From Helicoverpa zea (taxonomy: Eukaryota > Arthropoda > Insecta > Lepidoptera > Noctuidae), in contig NC_061476.1 in assembly GCF_022581195.2 (NCBI RefSeq), forward strand, positions 5,564,098 through 5,628,097: a stretch of 64,000 bases of DNA, read 5' to 3'. The stretch's first letter is position 1. Each line of letters opens with the position of its first letter. Under the pieces are notes generated by a model. It was not told the origin of the DNA. It saw nothing but the letters and a program-made list of their open reading frames with translations, and searched no databases. Made by a program: the position numbers and the translations under genes. Below, in pieces: positions 52,101-63,632 of the stretch.

Positions 52101-55100
52101 TATTTCCCCCACTATTGTGTATTGCCTTCTGTAGTTCTATGTTATTATTAATTCGTTTTTGTTTGTATTATTGTTTGTATTTGTCTATGCGTTATGTCCA
52201 TGTGAATAAATGTATAAATGTAAATGTAAATGTAATGTTTTAAGAAAGCTGATGCATATGCTGTCGATGAACTTTAAATTATTTTTAGCCACACATAAAT
52301 TGGACCTCATTTACATAAATTGTATGAATTGGCCATAAACTCGAATGTTTTCTACACGTTGGTTTAGTGGTCGCAAGGTAAGATTGCTGCATCCGTGATC
52401 ACGGGTTCGATTCCCCGGAAATAGCTTTGTAGGTTTATATACAACATGTAACATAATTAACGCACACCCTCAAACACCCTAATTAGAATATTATGTTATA
52501 ATCATAATACATACACTGAATTTTTAATTTAACATGTATATGCATTGTTATTTACTAAATTAGTTATACCAGTTCTTGGAGAACTTTTTGGTCATACTAC
52601 TCGCACGCAAATATCGCGCCGCGCGCCGCTCGACTCGACACGACATAACGAAACTACGCAAAAAGCCGACAATACACGAAATCTTATTACTTTGAGTTAC
52701 AGTCTACCTATTTGAATTTGTTTTGCCTGTACAGGGTTAATATGACAATAATTTCCGTAGTTTTAATTATTTTTGGAAAAAAAATGACCTATATTACAAA
52801 TGATAAAAATCGATTCAGTAAACGATTCTGAACAAACTAATTTCAGGATGTGCGTTAATTAAGTTACATGTTGTATATATCGGGTGTGTCGTTCACAATC
52901 ACATTAAATTCTATCGCATATACTTTATGATATTCTATGGCGAATTGTAAAAAAAATAACCTAATCCATTCAGTGGTTTAGCCACAGGAGTCATTTTTCG
53001 TTTTTATAATTTACAACATCATGTCTAAAGCAGAGATAAAGTTAGGAGTATCGAATGTTTTGATCAGTTGACAGCTGTCAGTTTTTAACACCATTTATAA
53101 GTCATTCATTACAAACTTGAATAGACCGAACGAAACCTAAAGATTTGGTTTGAATAGGAGGAACCTGTTTTGAATAGGAGGAACCTGTTTTGAGTTATAA
53201 AATTACAACGAAAGGTAGCATTAATTTTTAGTCTTGTATTATAGCTCACATCATAAGCAAAAATAAATAAATTCAGGAATCATTAGAATAAGGTCATACG
53301 ACATTACATCATCACACCACAAATCTTTTTTCAGGGCTTTTTTCAAAGCCTCAAATTATACTTGCAAGACACTGTTTCAATCTATCAGTGCTTATACGTA
53401 TAGTAAAGGTGGACAGAGAAATTTACGCACTAACTCTCCCCGACCTCTCCCCGAAGTCCGGGAGGGGAGAGGCCCCTCCCGGACATCGCCCGGCCTAGGT
53501 ACGGTTTTCTAAACCACCCATCGCCACTGGTCACACCTTATATTATACTAGCCTTACTCCCGCAATTTCACCCGCGTCACGTGGGAACTACTGCCCGTAC
53601 CGCGATAAAATATAACCTATGTTACTCGCAAATAATGTAGCTTTCTAATGGTGAAAGGATTTTTAAAATCGGTCCAGTAGTTCTTGAGTTTATCTACTAC
53701 AAACAAACAAAGTGTTCCTCTTTATAATATAAGTATAGAAAATAAACTGTATTATTTGAGGACTTACTTTACCAATATACCCTTTTCAGGCCCGTCTTTG
53801 TCGCCGTCAACCTCATCCGCTTCTTTGGAGACTTCGCCGAGTACTGCGAACAAACAAAAAATATAACTAAACTAATTATCCTTAATCTAATCTAACACCC
53901 ATTCGTTCTCAGTATGAGAAGAGAACTTACACCCACTACATTGGTATTTCTAAACAAAATACAAGGTGTTGATTTGCATTTGTGCCATACTTCAGGAGGA
54001 GGACATAAAGTACGTAAATAATCGATTGGAATTACAGTAGACGGGAAGTAACTAATATGCACTGCTTTTTTTGTCATTGTAATGTCGTAGTATTTCAGAA
54101 GTAATCCAATTTTATGAATGAAATTTACGAATGATCGTTGCGTATTCTTTGTGTTTGCGTTTGTGTGAGGGCGCAGCACGGTTTTAAGGCCAGTAACACA
54201 CACGCCAAGTTTAAATACGGCTAGATGACATAGACGGAATTCGGAAAAAAAATAATTTAAAAAAAATTACGTACCAATTTTTTGGTTGATTTGGGTCGAG
54301 AATCACTAGCATAATTACGTCCTTGACTATGGCACGGATGCAAATCAACAGCTTGTATATACAAACATCCAAATTGAGAATCTTCTGCTTTTTGGGTAGA
54401 ATAAAGAATAAAGTCGTCTGTCGCGTCACGATAAAATAAAAAAAATACTACAGGTATATCCAAAGAGGAAAAATATTTTTTTATATTGTAGTGCATAAGG
54501 AAGTTTTAGGTATTTGATGATGTCCTCCTAGCCGATTATCGTCTACGGCGGCTGTTCTCATGTAAGGAGAATAGCCAACTGCGCTGGACATATACTGCAC
54601 AAGCATTTGCTTGGACACAGGTGCACTCACTATTCCTTCACTCTCATAACCCGATGGGACGGCAATCCGACACGACCGAAGAGAGATTATATATCTATCT
54701 ATCTTAGTGAAACTTATTTTACTGACCAGTAGTAAGTATATCTTAGACACCAATGGCTGATAAAAGGTGAAGGAAAACATCTTGAGGAAACCTGGACTAT
54801 AAAGTCTGAAATCGCCAACCCGCATTGAGCAAGAGTGGTGATTAATGCTCAATCCTTCTCCGTGCGAGAGGAGGCCGCTGCCCAGCAGTGGGACGATAAA
54901 AAGGCAGTAAGAAGTAGTAGTAAGTAGAACAAAACAGACCAGTAGTCCTCAAAGCGAGATCGATCCTATCATCGAGCGAGCTGTGTGTTGTATGGTTCGG
55001 TTCTGCCGCGGTCTCGGGTTCGATCTCCGTGTTGAAACAGTCGCCGTACTGCAGCCGGTCTGATGCACCGTACATGTCTTCGTAAGCCTCATCGTAGCTG

Positions 55101-58100
55101 CTGGTTGGGGAATGTGATGTTAAGATATGATAAAGAAGGAGAAAGAATGTAATTTGGTGTGTTAAATGTTCAATTATAAAAAACTTGTGTTTTTTACTTA
55201 ATAAAGCTTCTTGCTAAACCAATATAATGAGGAAATATTTACACAGTAGTAATTACACTTCACATTGATATTATAAAGGAAAACATCTGTATGTTTGTTA
55301 TTTTTACACCAGCAAAAGTCTGAACTGGTTTTGATGAAACTTAGTTACGATATAGCGTCATCAGACTAACACATCGTTTACATTTTGTAAGGATGAACGA
55401 ATAATGAAACTATTCAGTAACGTAGCTTATACATGCGAATAATACATAGGTTTTTTTATCAGATTGCGTGAAGTAGTTCCCTGAAACCGCTTTTGGTAGC
55501 TAGTGCTGCACAATATCGATAATATTTACCCAGCAGTGTTGTTCTCGCTGCGGTTGGCGATGGTCTGTATCTGGTAGACTGGCTCCGCAGTGCGTCCGGG
55601 ATACTCGTCCCCTCCCGTCAGCACTATGTTCACCTCGCCTGGTTTTAAACCTGTATAGGAAATAACAATATATTATATGGGTATGTGATATTAATGGTTG
55701 TTCTGTATCGCATCTCATTATCTATTTAGCTTTTCTCATCATCGTAGCCTTTTTCCAACTATATTGGGTTGGTTTCCAGTCTCGCCGGATGCAGTTAAAT
55801 ATCACTGTTCTCCCGCACTCAGTCGAATGGGCAAAGTAAAGTAAGTAGATACCCGTTGGTAAGATAACTAGTCAAACAAACTGTTTTGGGTTGAAATTAA
55901 TCTGCCTTAGCTATAAAATATTTCTTTTACCCAATATTGATTCATTAGGTTTTACTGAGATCGACAATCGCTGTCTTAAGTATCGTGGACACTCGCTACG
56001 GCCAAAAAGGCTATGAAAATACATTCTGAAGTAGTTCTTATTATATTGAGAAATCGGATCACGTCTTGAAAAAGAAGAATTTCTTACTGAAATCTTGATC
56101 AAGAAGAACAATTTGAAGAGTTTTAGACTTCTACGACTACTGCTGTTCGTATTTTCACGTATTCCGATGAGGTAACATATGCTGTAAAGCCGCAGAAACA
56201 TGCACTACAGAGCTAAATAACGAAGGCATTATTCTCACCCCATCGCGAAGGTCGTTGCGTGGGCGGCGGCGCGGGCGCGGCGCGGTGGTCGGCGGCGCGC
56301 CAGTCGCACTTGATCTCCCCGCGCGACCGCGCCCGCACCAGCGTCTCGATGCGCTGCGGGTCTAAAGCAGTCGATGCGGTCGGGACCACCGCCTACAACA
56401 AACGTTTCTTTTTTTTTGTTCTTAGAGAAGGCTTACAGACTGAGAACATTTTCGTATTTTAACCTAAAACTAGATAGTCAGATTGCTAATTACATGCCTT
56501 CACCGATAAATTACACAAACTATCGATTTCCCAACTTTACTTAACTTTACCTTTTATGTGAGAAAGGGATTAGATATAGCTAGAAGTAGGTTAACGGCTG
56601 TTCCCAATATTCTATTTATATGTTGAATTGCTTATTAGAGATAAAATTTTAACATTATTCCCATAAAAGTAATGTCAACTAGCTGTATCACCCGCGACCA
56701 AAGAACTGCTTTCACTCCCAGATAAAAAGTATCCCAAGTTACTCTTAATCAGGTTAGGTATCTGACAGTGAAACTACTGTCAAAATCGGTTCACCTATTT
56801 CCGAGATAAACCAGAACTAACAATTGTTTCAAGTTTACAAGCACACCTTTCAATATTTTTTTTATTTAACCTTCAACCGCCCCATTGCTGGACAAAGGCC
56901 TGCCCATAGCCTTCCCTCTATCTCTATCGGTCATTTAAGTTAGATAATCAAAAAGCGATAATTACTTCCCCGCCCATCACCCAACTAACCTGCTTAGCAA
57001 CATCACTCTGGTACGCCATAGCCAACTGCTCATACATCTCATAGTTCCCCTCATACTCCTGGAACTTCTCCTCATCTTTCTGGTAACTCTGGCTGGCACT
57101 GATCACGTCACCGAAGCTGTAGTTGGAGTTCTGCGACGAGGGTCGAAGGTGGCTGTCGTCCTTCTCGTAAGGAACATCCTTGCTGGCTGATGACTCTTGA
57201 GAGGAGCATTGCGATAAGTTCGATTCTTCAGGTACTTGGGGTAACGGGATGTTGATTTCTTGAGGTTCCTAGGAATTTGTTTAATAAGTTAGGGTTTGTA
57301 ACCATTTAATTATAACGATAATCAAACTATAACCGTGTACTTGATGTGATAACTGGGGCCCGATTCTGCTAAGTTAATAATGTCAAAATTGAACAGAAAT
57401 TGAATCGCAATAGCAGTTTTAATCTTAGCGGGCATTCTGCTACTAATAATATAAGACTATTCGTATTCCAATGACATTCGATTGGTTTGCGATTGGTCCG
57501 CCGTTTTGGTGATTTTGGTCTAAACGGTAGTTTGCTCTACAATCATATTGCAATTGTAAATAATTTGCAGACAAATATGATTCACTATTGAATCACAGAA
57601 TCGGATAAAAACGTTTAATTAAAAGAAAAAATTGCGGAATGCCACATACGCTTCAGGCATAATTGAGTCGTGATTGGATCTCAGTCAGATGTGAATCGTA
57701 TGTCGCTTAAGTACAATTAGTAGAATCGCGCCCCTGAGAATGGTTTGTTTATCGTTATAATTAGTTGACCCACCGGTAGTGTGGCAGGTCTACTAATTCT
57801 TTTTTTTGTAGTGCATGCGTTGTATTATAGCTTATTTTGGTACACACAGGCTTAAAGCAAATAAAATGCTCAGTGGGTATCATATCTCATTTTGCGTGCG
57901 TATCCCGATATTCAAAGATACATATTTTTACGGCCATATTGGCGCCCTGTATGATTTAAATAAACATGCTGTCATTCCATTATTGCTGATAAATATAACC
58001 GAATTTATTTTTAATGAAGCTAGCCGTAAATATGTGGGTTTAATTGCCATAGCAACACATGCTAGTCTTCCGAATACTGGCAACACATTCTTAACTTTCA

Positions 58101-61100
58101 AAAGCGGATTTAATGAAATTACAAATTATTATTTTTTTATAGCTAAATAGTATGAATATGTGTATACATGCGAGTTTATATAAATATACTAGCGACCCGC
58201 ACCGGCTTCACACGGGTGCAATGATTATACTAAATACACTACATTATACATATATTATATACTATGTAGTGATTTTTTTTATTCTTAAACAGTGTAAATG
58301 TGAGTTCATGCAAGTTTATAATGCCATTGCATTGATATACAAAAAACCCAAGATGCACACTCGACAGCTCAAAAACGTCCTCACAAAATGAGCGCAACAT
58401 TTAAAATTGTGGGTTGATTTGCTTTGTCCTGGCCGACCACTTCGGTCGTAAAATTTTATTTAACTACAGTGCGTTGTAATAACGACTTTAAGCAATTCGC
58501 GTAAAGTTGAACTTGCAATAACGTGTGCTTATACCTAATAGAAAGAGACGGAATTAATGTTTGAGGACTCTTATTTTTATTCGAGACTGTGCATCTTGGG
58601 TTTTTGTATATCAATGTGCCATTGCCATAGAGTTTCGTGCAAGTCATGCAGAATAGTGTTATGGTACGTACTTTGTCTATGGTAGGTGACGGTGGTATGT
58701 CGGTTTTGTTAGTATGAGCTTGTTCGTTCGTAGTACTAGGTTCGATGCTCGCCTGAAGACCAGTTATATGTTAATATTTTTAAGAATGTTGGTGAAGTAT
58801 GTTATATTAATTTTATTGAAACTATGGTGTAAATCAAAAGTTTATAAGTTGTAAAAAGTTAGTTTTACTCATTATGTACGGTAAAAAACCGACTTTATAA
58901 GCAGTGTTAAAAAAACGAATGACTGTAGTTATTCCATGCAAAATACTACATGATATTCAGCCGAAGCCAGACACTTATTTATATATCTGTAGTCAAATAA
59001 TCGCGAAATAATAGTAAATTTATTTTCATTATTTCCAACATGCTAGTGTTCACATTAAAACTGAATTGAGAAAAAAAGCAAAGCTCTTGAATGATAAATG
59101 AGTAACTGTGGATTACAATTACCGATCCATCTGTTGTTTCTCGATTAGAAATTGAAATTTGACAATGGCTTTTATGTATATTAGTAGCTTCCGCCCGCAG
59201 CTTCACCCCTTTTAATTGGTCCTTTATCCTATGCCCTGCCCTAAGTCCTAAATATTAAGTATCCTATGTCCTTCGGGTCTAAGCTACCTCATCTCCCCTC
59301 TAATTTTTCCAGGTTAAACGATTCAGTAATTCTTGAGTTATATATAGTGCAACTAACTAGACTTTATTTCATATATATAGCTGTCAAATTTCAATCTCTA
59401 ATCGAAAATAAAATCCACGGATGGTTCGATTATTGCAATCCATGGAAGACGAGTGTTTATTTATACATACTTTATCTACCTGTGTCAGTAATGTAGTGTT
59501 TTCAGGTTTGTGAACTGAAATCTGTTCAGTGTCTGTGTGTTCGGGGCGTGATAATTCTGGCAACGGGATCTCCTAGGAAAATTATGTATTTTTACTGTAT
59601 GGCTGCGCAGTAATGTTTATAGGAACAAGATGTCGACTGCACGTATTATTGCCTAAACTTCGAATATGGCAATGTATACGTTGTATGTTTGAGACACATT
59701 ATTTCGTATACCATAAGTACAATTAGGATTTTTTATTATTATTTTATTACTGCATGAATGAGACTGCAGAAAAAACATTTTTTTTATTATTTTTACTCTA
59801 AACAATTTTATATGAATTTGTTGTATTGTATCCATTCATTTTGTGTAATGTAAGTATGACAAACTGACGAACATAATCACCCCTTCTTAATATTAGAAAG
59901 GTATTTGGGTAACCATTTGTGATATACAGGGTGGCCCATCCATAGGCGTCCAAAAGAAAAATTTAGAAGCTCTATGCTGTGGGGTATCCGAATCACCCCC
60001 ATGTATGTTCAGCGATTTTTTGTAGTTTAGGAGCTAGAATTGTTTTAATTTTTTTTCCGTAATTTTCATTTCAACATTGTTTTTTCTATTTTACCTTTTT
60101 TCCCTAAACGTTTACAGATGTTTTTCTTTTAATTAATCATCATGATAATAGCTAACACCTGAAAAAAGCAGTTTGGCTAAACATTCTAGAACTTACATAA
60201 AATTTTATCTGAAGTTCAAAATTACTGTTGGAGTTCAGTAGCCAAATATGTTAAAGGCTTAAAAAAATAATAAGGGGTTTCTAAGCAGGTTTCTAATTTT
60301 GAACTTCAAATAAAATTTTATTTAAGTTCTAGAATGTTTAGCCAAACTGCTTTTTTTCAGGTGTTAGCTACTATCATGATGATTAATTACACAAAAAAAC
60401 ATCTGTAAACGTTAGGAAAACGAGATAAAATAGAAAAAACAATGTTGAAATGAAAATTGCGGAAAAAAAAATTAAAAACAATTCTAGCTCCTAAACTACA
60501 AAAAATCGCTGAACATACATGGGGGTGATTCGGATACCCCACAGCATAGAGCTTCTAAATTTTTCTTTTGGACGCCTATGGATGGGCCACCCTGTATTTA
60601 TTACAACATAAAAGTGCATGAGGAAACTGACAAACAAAAACATTGAATACATAACAAGTAACAGAAAAACAACAAACAACATTTATACAGATCACATCTA
60701 AAACAAAACTGTATTATTTGTATACCTTCTACATTTACGTCTATTGAACCATATTCTTATTTTTTTTTTTAATCTGCCGTATTTAACGTTTGAACAAAAT
60801 AAATTCTTAACTCACCTTAAAAGAGACCTCTCTAATTTCCTCTCTCTGTTTACTCTCTTCAAACTCTTGCTCAACTGCCTCAGGAACTTGTCTAACCTCA
60901 GGAACTTCTTCTACTCTCTCCGTAGCAAACTCTTTCTCTTCAAGCTCAAACTCCGCCATTTTAACTCCCTCCTTACTCACGCACTCTTCAACTTCCTGCT
61001 TTATATGAATATTATTACCAACAAAATCATTCTGTAACTCTTTTACATTTATTATCTCTCTAGGTTTCTGTCTCCTCGGAGAGAATTCTACTAATTGCTG

Positions 61101-63632
61101 GTTCTTTTCTTCATCGGTCAATCTTTCAGTTTTTATATTGTTCAATATATTGACGTCAAATAATTCTTCGCTCTGCGACGAAGAAGTTGATTGTTTCCGT
61201 TTCTTCTTTTTAACTTCTGCGTTTTTCTTCTTCTTCCTTCTTCTTTCTGCTTCTGAGTCTGTTTCAGAAGAGCTTGAGGAGCTACTGGAAGATGATGAGG
61301 AACTGCTAGAAGATTTGTCTTTAGCTTTCTTCTTTTTAGATGCCTTTTTCTTCTTTTGTTGTTTCTTTTTGCGTAACTTTTTCTCTTTCTTTCGGTTTTC
61401 TGTGGATTTTAATGCGATTTATGTCGTTGAAATCAATTAAGACTTGAAATGAAAAACAGTTTATGTCGTATTAACTAAACTAGTAAGCATAATGGTGAGA
61501 TTGTGTCAATTTACCCAGAACAAGATACTAATGGACAATAAGATACAACAAGGACCTAATGTAGAGCAATGTAGACCTTGTGGCACTCCTTAGAAAACGA
61601 GTGGCTCTGAAGGTTTCTCTTTTATTCAATCTATGCATTACAATCTGTGATAATAACTTGGGTTAGTTACTAAAAGTTATAACTTAATGGACTTGTGTGA
61701 AAATTTATTGAAATGTAACACAAACAAAGGCTTCAAATAGATCATACGGAACTTAAATGTCGAATCATTGACATTATTATTTACTTTTATGCATGTAAAT
61801 ATTATGAGAGATTAGTGAAGAGTTTTAAGACAGATTGATTTTATAACTATATACCTTTTTCCATATCTTCATCATCAGAAGCAAGCTTCTTCTTTTTCTT
61901 TTGTTTCTCTTTTAACTTCTTTAGATACTTCTTACTTATTCTTCGCCGCTTCGCCAACTTGGCTTTGGTCTTCTTGTTTTCCTACGGATAAAAATATCAT
62001 TATATAGGTATGATGAATTGATTTTACTTCTTTGAGTAAATTTGCTTTATATAAATTCTCTAAAAGCTGGTTCCTGCTCCCGTAAAAAAAATATCTCTTG
62101 TTCTATGCATGGGTTTTTATTTACGCGTACGGACTCGTGAAAACAAAACTAATTTTCCCAATATTATAAATTAACATTATAAAAAATAGTAAGTAAGAAT
62201 TACCTTGGCTTTCTTGAGAGCCTTTTTCCTCTTCTTAGCGCTGTCATCATTTTCAGAAACAGAAGACGTTGAGTGTTTCCTTTTACGCACCTTCAACTTT
62301 TCTGCTTTCATCTTCTTACTGTAGACAATAAATACATTATTCATTATACTTCCCTGAATGAATAAATAAAATCTCTTGATGAAAGTAAGCTGTTACTACT
62401 GCCTTACCATAGTTGGCTGATCTTTTTATTATGTAGACGAAAAGTTACGTGGTACAGAGAACAGTACCTTGAGGTACACCATTTATGTTGTTCTTAGTGT
62501 GATAATTTAAAGGAGAAAAGATCTGACGGATGGCCTCAAGCGAATACCGTAACACTAAAGGAGTCGCATACGAAGTGCCGATATTTTAAAAAGGAGTACA
62601 CTCTCTTCAAGGTTTGAGAGTCTAATTTCTTCAGAAACATCAAAGATTTTTTCGACAGTTTTATTCACATACCATAATTTCGATCCCATACTAAACTTCA
62701 AAATATAGCTTTGACAAATATATCAAAATACATAACATCATTGACCAACTCACCTTTTCTCCATTTCTTCTTCAACATCAGACTCCTGGCTCCACCCTTC
62801 ACTGCTGAGCTTGATCTTCTTAGATTTCTTCTTGTATTCAGAATCTTTATCTTCTGCTTTCTTCTTGCGAGATTCTTGACGCACCGGAGTGGTGCTTCGG
62901 GGAGTACCAGCCTTGGACTCAGAAACCTCGGGCCAAACAGCCTGCATGAACCTACAGGGAGATTCTCTGGTGAATTTTAACGAGTATTATGATTTGGTAT
63001 TAACACGTGTTTAAGTTTACTCATTTACGAGTAAGAAAGATATAATAGTTTTAATTTTATATTATCGTTTTATTATTTATTCCGGAACTAATTTGTTGCA
63101 TTAACAACCTTCATTTCTCTCAACTTTGAGAAGTCTGTAAAACCCATAAATATTCCATGCTTAAAGCCTTACCCAATTTCACCGAAAGATATTTCGGTAA
63201 TCGGTTGGTTAAACGTGACGATCTTTTTCTACGAAATGGGAATTTTCCTACTACCTTGCCTAGCCTTGTTTAACTTGCTTACCTACCTTGCTTTAGAAAT
63301 CCATCGTTTTAGGATTATAAATCCCAAATTATATGTTCACTCGAGAATTGGAGGTTTTCATTTACTATAAAGTTTGGGATCCCATAAAGTAAGTAGTTCA
63401 CATGATTACTTAACCAACATACCTTTGATACTCCCTATCGAGGTATATCTCTTCACTCCGCTGCGGCGTAGATGACCGTCTCTTGTCCCTCACATTGGGA
63501 GTCTCCGTCTGGCTGTCATCCGCCTCCCAGTCACAACTGGGAACTAGGGACGGGATCGCGTTCGACTCGGTGAGGCAGTGAGCGAACCGAGGGTACCACG
63601 TGCGGGATTTTGGTAGTTCTACCTCTGGGATT
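49086..63632 (-). CDS. Unidentified large Lys/Ser-rich protein with RVSF motif (3' part of gene)
   Basis: Fifteen minus-strand exons join in consistent phase: 63423-63632, 62754-62951, 62204-62318, 61855-61981, 60816-61399, 59480-59572, 58672-58752, 56990-57268, 56239-56392, 55530-55650, 54940-55100, 53781-53843, 51433-51524, 50679-51120 and 49086-49153. They give about 928 residues ending PPEPPPGLLTFP-stop. In order: SRTWYPRFAHCL and FMQAVWPEV; several Lys-rich blocks with acidic/Ser patches; a Ser run; SUMO-type IKTE and IKQE; Ser/Gln-rich low complexity; SLDDRIDLALRTT; KRVSFADGYKPG, which contains a perfect PP1-docking RVxF motif; a basic KKKPRRFG; a polyproline stretch; and a Met/Gln repeat. 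Composition suggests a disordered nuclear protein. I do not recognise the family. The start lies beyond the window. Confidence 0.82.
49570..49706. mobile_element. 137-bp MITE, copy 2
   Basis: Nearly identical to 8685-8822 from CTTACTACAAAAACTTTAA to GTGGTAAG, 41 kb away. It lies in the last intron of the unidentified gene. Confidence 0.7.
50679..51120 (-). CDS. Unidentified gene, exon 14 (polyPro, Met/Gln repeat)
   Basis: Acceptor cattttcag, donor gtaagc, 147 codons. Starts KKKPRRFGCAWPCPASHADH, then LPPPPPPPGSPPPNIHLAIK, about eight imperfect NMMQQ-type repeats, and QQQLLQQQGVKSMMPNAPFT. Antisense frames through the same repeat are artefacts. Confidence 0.82.
51433..51524 (-). CDS. Unidentified gene, exon 13 (RVSF)
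   Basis: Acceptor gtaaggcag, donor gtaaac. The AG at gcag, not the earlier gtaag, gives the right phase. Reads PESRGAKRVSFADGYKPGQD and SDVEEPPVKK. KRVSF is a canonical protein-phosphatase-1 docking site, followed by acidic residues. Confidence 0.82.
51576..51812 (+). mobile_element. tRNA-derived SINE
   Basis: A box GTGGCCTAGTGGGTAAAG and B box GGGTTCGATTCC (51625-51636), then a body with cattgactgtgtttcggatg and gtcgttacggctagtcagaa. The same tRNA-like head type is common in moths. Intronic, antisense to the host gene. Confidence 0.75.
52357..52440 (+). repeat. SINE head fragment
   Basis: GTTGGTTTAGTGGTCGCAAG and B box GGTTCGATTCC (52404-52414). It runs straight into the inverted repeat starting at 52436. 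Confidence 0.55.
52436..52879. mobile_element. MITE-like element with 31-bp inverted ends
   Basis: tatatacaacatgtaacata at 52436 and its complement near 52860-52879 pair over 31 nt with one or two mismatches. The 380-bp interior is AT-rich and has no coding potential. Confidence 0.5.
53781..53843 (-). CDS. Unidentified gene, exon 12
   Basis: Acceptor gttcgcag, donor gtatat, 63 nt: LGEVSKEADEVDGDKDGPEK. Acidic, phase 1 both sides. Confidence 0.72.
54525..54900 (-). repeat. SINE/LINE-derived repeat mosaic
   Basis: Contains cggcggctgttctcatgtaa, aaggagaatagccaactgcg, aacccgatgggacggcaatc (shared with the SINE at 47515) and then ggaggccgctgcccagcagt. It lies in the intron after exon 11. Confidence 0.5.
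54940..55100 (-). CDS. Unidentified gene, exon 11
   Basis: Acceptor ccccaaccag, donor gtctgt. Encodes SYDEAYEDMYGASDRLQYGD, TEIEPETAAEPNHTTHSSL and DDRIDLALRTT. Donor chosen because it gives the phase required by the next exon; reading on enters repeat-derived sequence. Confidence 0.72.
55530..55650 (-). CDS. Unidentified gene, exon 10
   Basis: Acceptor cctatacag, donor gtaaat. Encodes GLKPGEVNIVLTGGDEYPGR and TAEPVYQIQTIANRSENNTA. Confidence 0.8.
56239..56392 (-). CDS. Unidentified gene, exon 9
   Basis: Acceptor gtttgttgtag, donor gtgaga. Reads AVVPTASTALDPQRIETLVR, ARSRGEIKCDWRAADHR, APAPPPTQRPSRWG. Strongly GC-rich. Confidence 0.8.
56990..57268 (-). CDS. Unidentified gene, exon 8
   Basis: Acceptor aattcctag, donor gttagt, 93 codons. 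Starts EPQEINIPLPQVPEESNLS, similar to exon 6 (EIPLPELS), which suggests an internal repeat. Ends YEGNYEMYEQLAMAYQSD, VAKQ, a short helical-looking segment. Confidence 0.8.
57269..58671 (-). other. Intron of unidentified gene, no exon seen
   Basis: 1.4 kb. A 111-codon plus-strand frame at 57815-58150 has no recognisable features and is not called. Part of a dispersed repeat is at about 58186-58220. Confidence 0.5.
58672..58752 (-). CDS. Unidentified gene, exon 7
   Basis: Acceptor ggtcttcag, donor gtacgt, 27 codons in phase 0: ASIEPSTTNEQAHTNKTD, IPPSPTIDK. Also skippable in frame. Confidence 0.72.
59480..59572 (-). CDS. Unidentified gene, exon 6
   Basis: Acceptor ttttcctag, donor gtagat, 31 codons in phase 0: EIPLPELSRPEHTDTEQISV and HKPENTTLLTQ. 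Could be skipped without a frame change. Confidence 0.75.
59573..60815 (-). other. Intron of unidentified gene with palindromic MITE
   Basis: 1.2 kb. More than half is the palindromic MITE at 59927-60594. The remainder is AT-rich. Confidence 0.6.
59927..60594. mobile_element. 668-bp palindromic MITE with TA target site
   Basis: Arms of about 300 bp (59927-60224 and 60294-60594) are nearly identical reverse complements starting CAGGGTGGCCCATCCATAGG, with TA on each side and a spacer of about 70 nt. No coding capacity. It shares the terminal CAGGGTG with the mariner element at 39946. Confidence 0.85.
60816..61399 (-). CDS. Unidentified gene, exon 5 (Ser run, SUMO-type motifs)
   Basis: Acceptor atccacag, donor gtgagt, 195 codons. 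Begins with Lys-rich sequence, then a run of about 13 Ser, SETDSEAERRKKKKNAE, STSSSQSEELFDVNILNN, IKTERLTDEE, LVEFSPRRQKPREIINVKEL, IKQEVEE and a Glu-rich tail EVPEVRQVPEAVEQEFEE. There are two psi-K-x-E motifs. Confidence 0.82.
61855..61981 (-). CDS. Unidentified gene, exon 4
   Basis: Acceptor atccgtag, donor gtatat. Encodes ENKKTKAKLAKRRRISKKYL and KEKQKKKKKLASDDEDMEK, a highly basic stretch ending in an acidic patch. Confidence 0.8.
62204..62318 (-). CDS. Unidentified gene, exon 3
   Basis: Acceptor gtctacag, donor gtaatt. Encodes KKMKAEKLKVRKRKHS, SVSENDDSAKKRKKALKKAK; contains bipartite nuclear-localisation-like basic clusters. Confidence 0.8.
62754..62951 (-). CDS. Unidentified gene, exon 2
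   Basis: Acceptor cctgtag, donor gtgagt. Reads RFMQAVWPEVSESKAGTPRS, then RQESRKKKAEDKDSEYKKKS and SEGWSQESDVEEEMEK. A mixed-charge block. Confidence 0.82.
63423..63632 (-). CDS. Unidentified gene, exon 1 of window
   Basis: Acceptor cccacag, donor gtatgt. Reads IPEVELPKSRTWYPRFAHCL, SCDWEADDSQTETPNVRDKR and EEIYLDREYQ. Enters and leaves in phase 2. Earlier exons are outside the window. Confidence 0.8.

Noticed and set aside
57815..58150. 111-codon plus-strand frame in an intron of the unidentified gene
   Set aside because: No motif, unusual composition for a gene, adjacent to dispersed repeat sequence.
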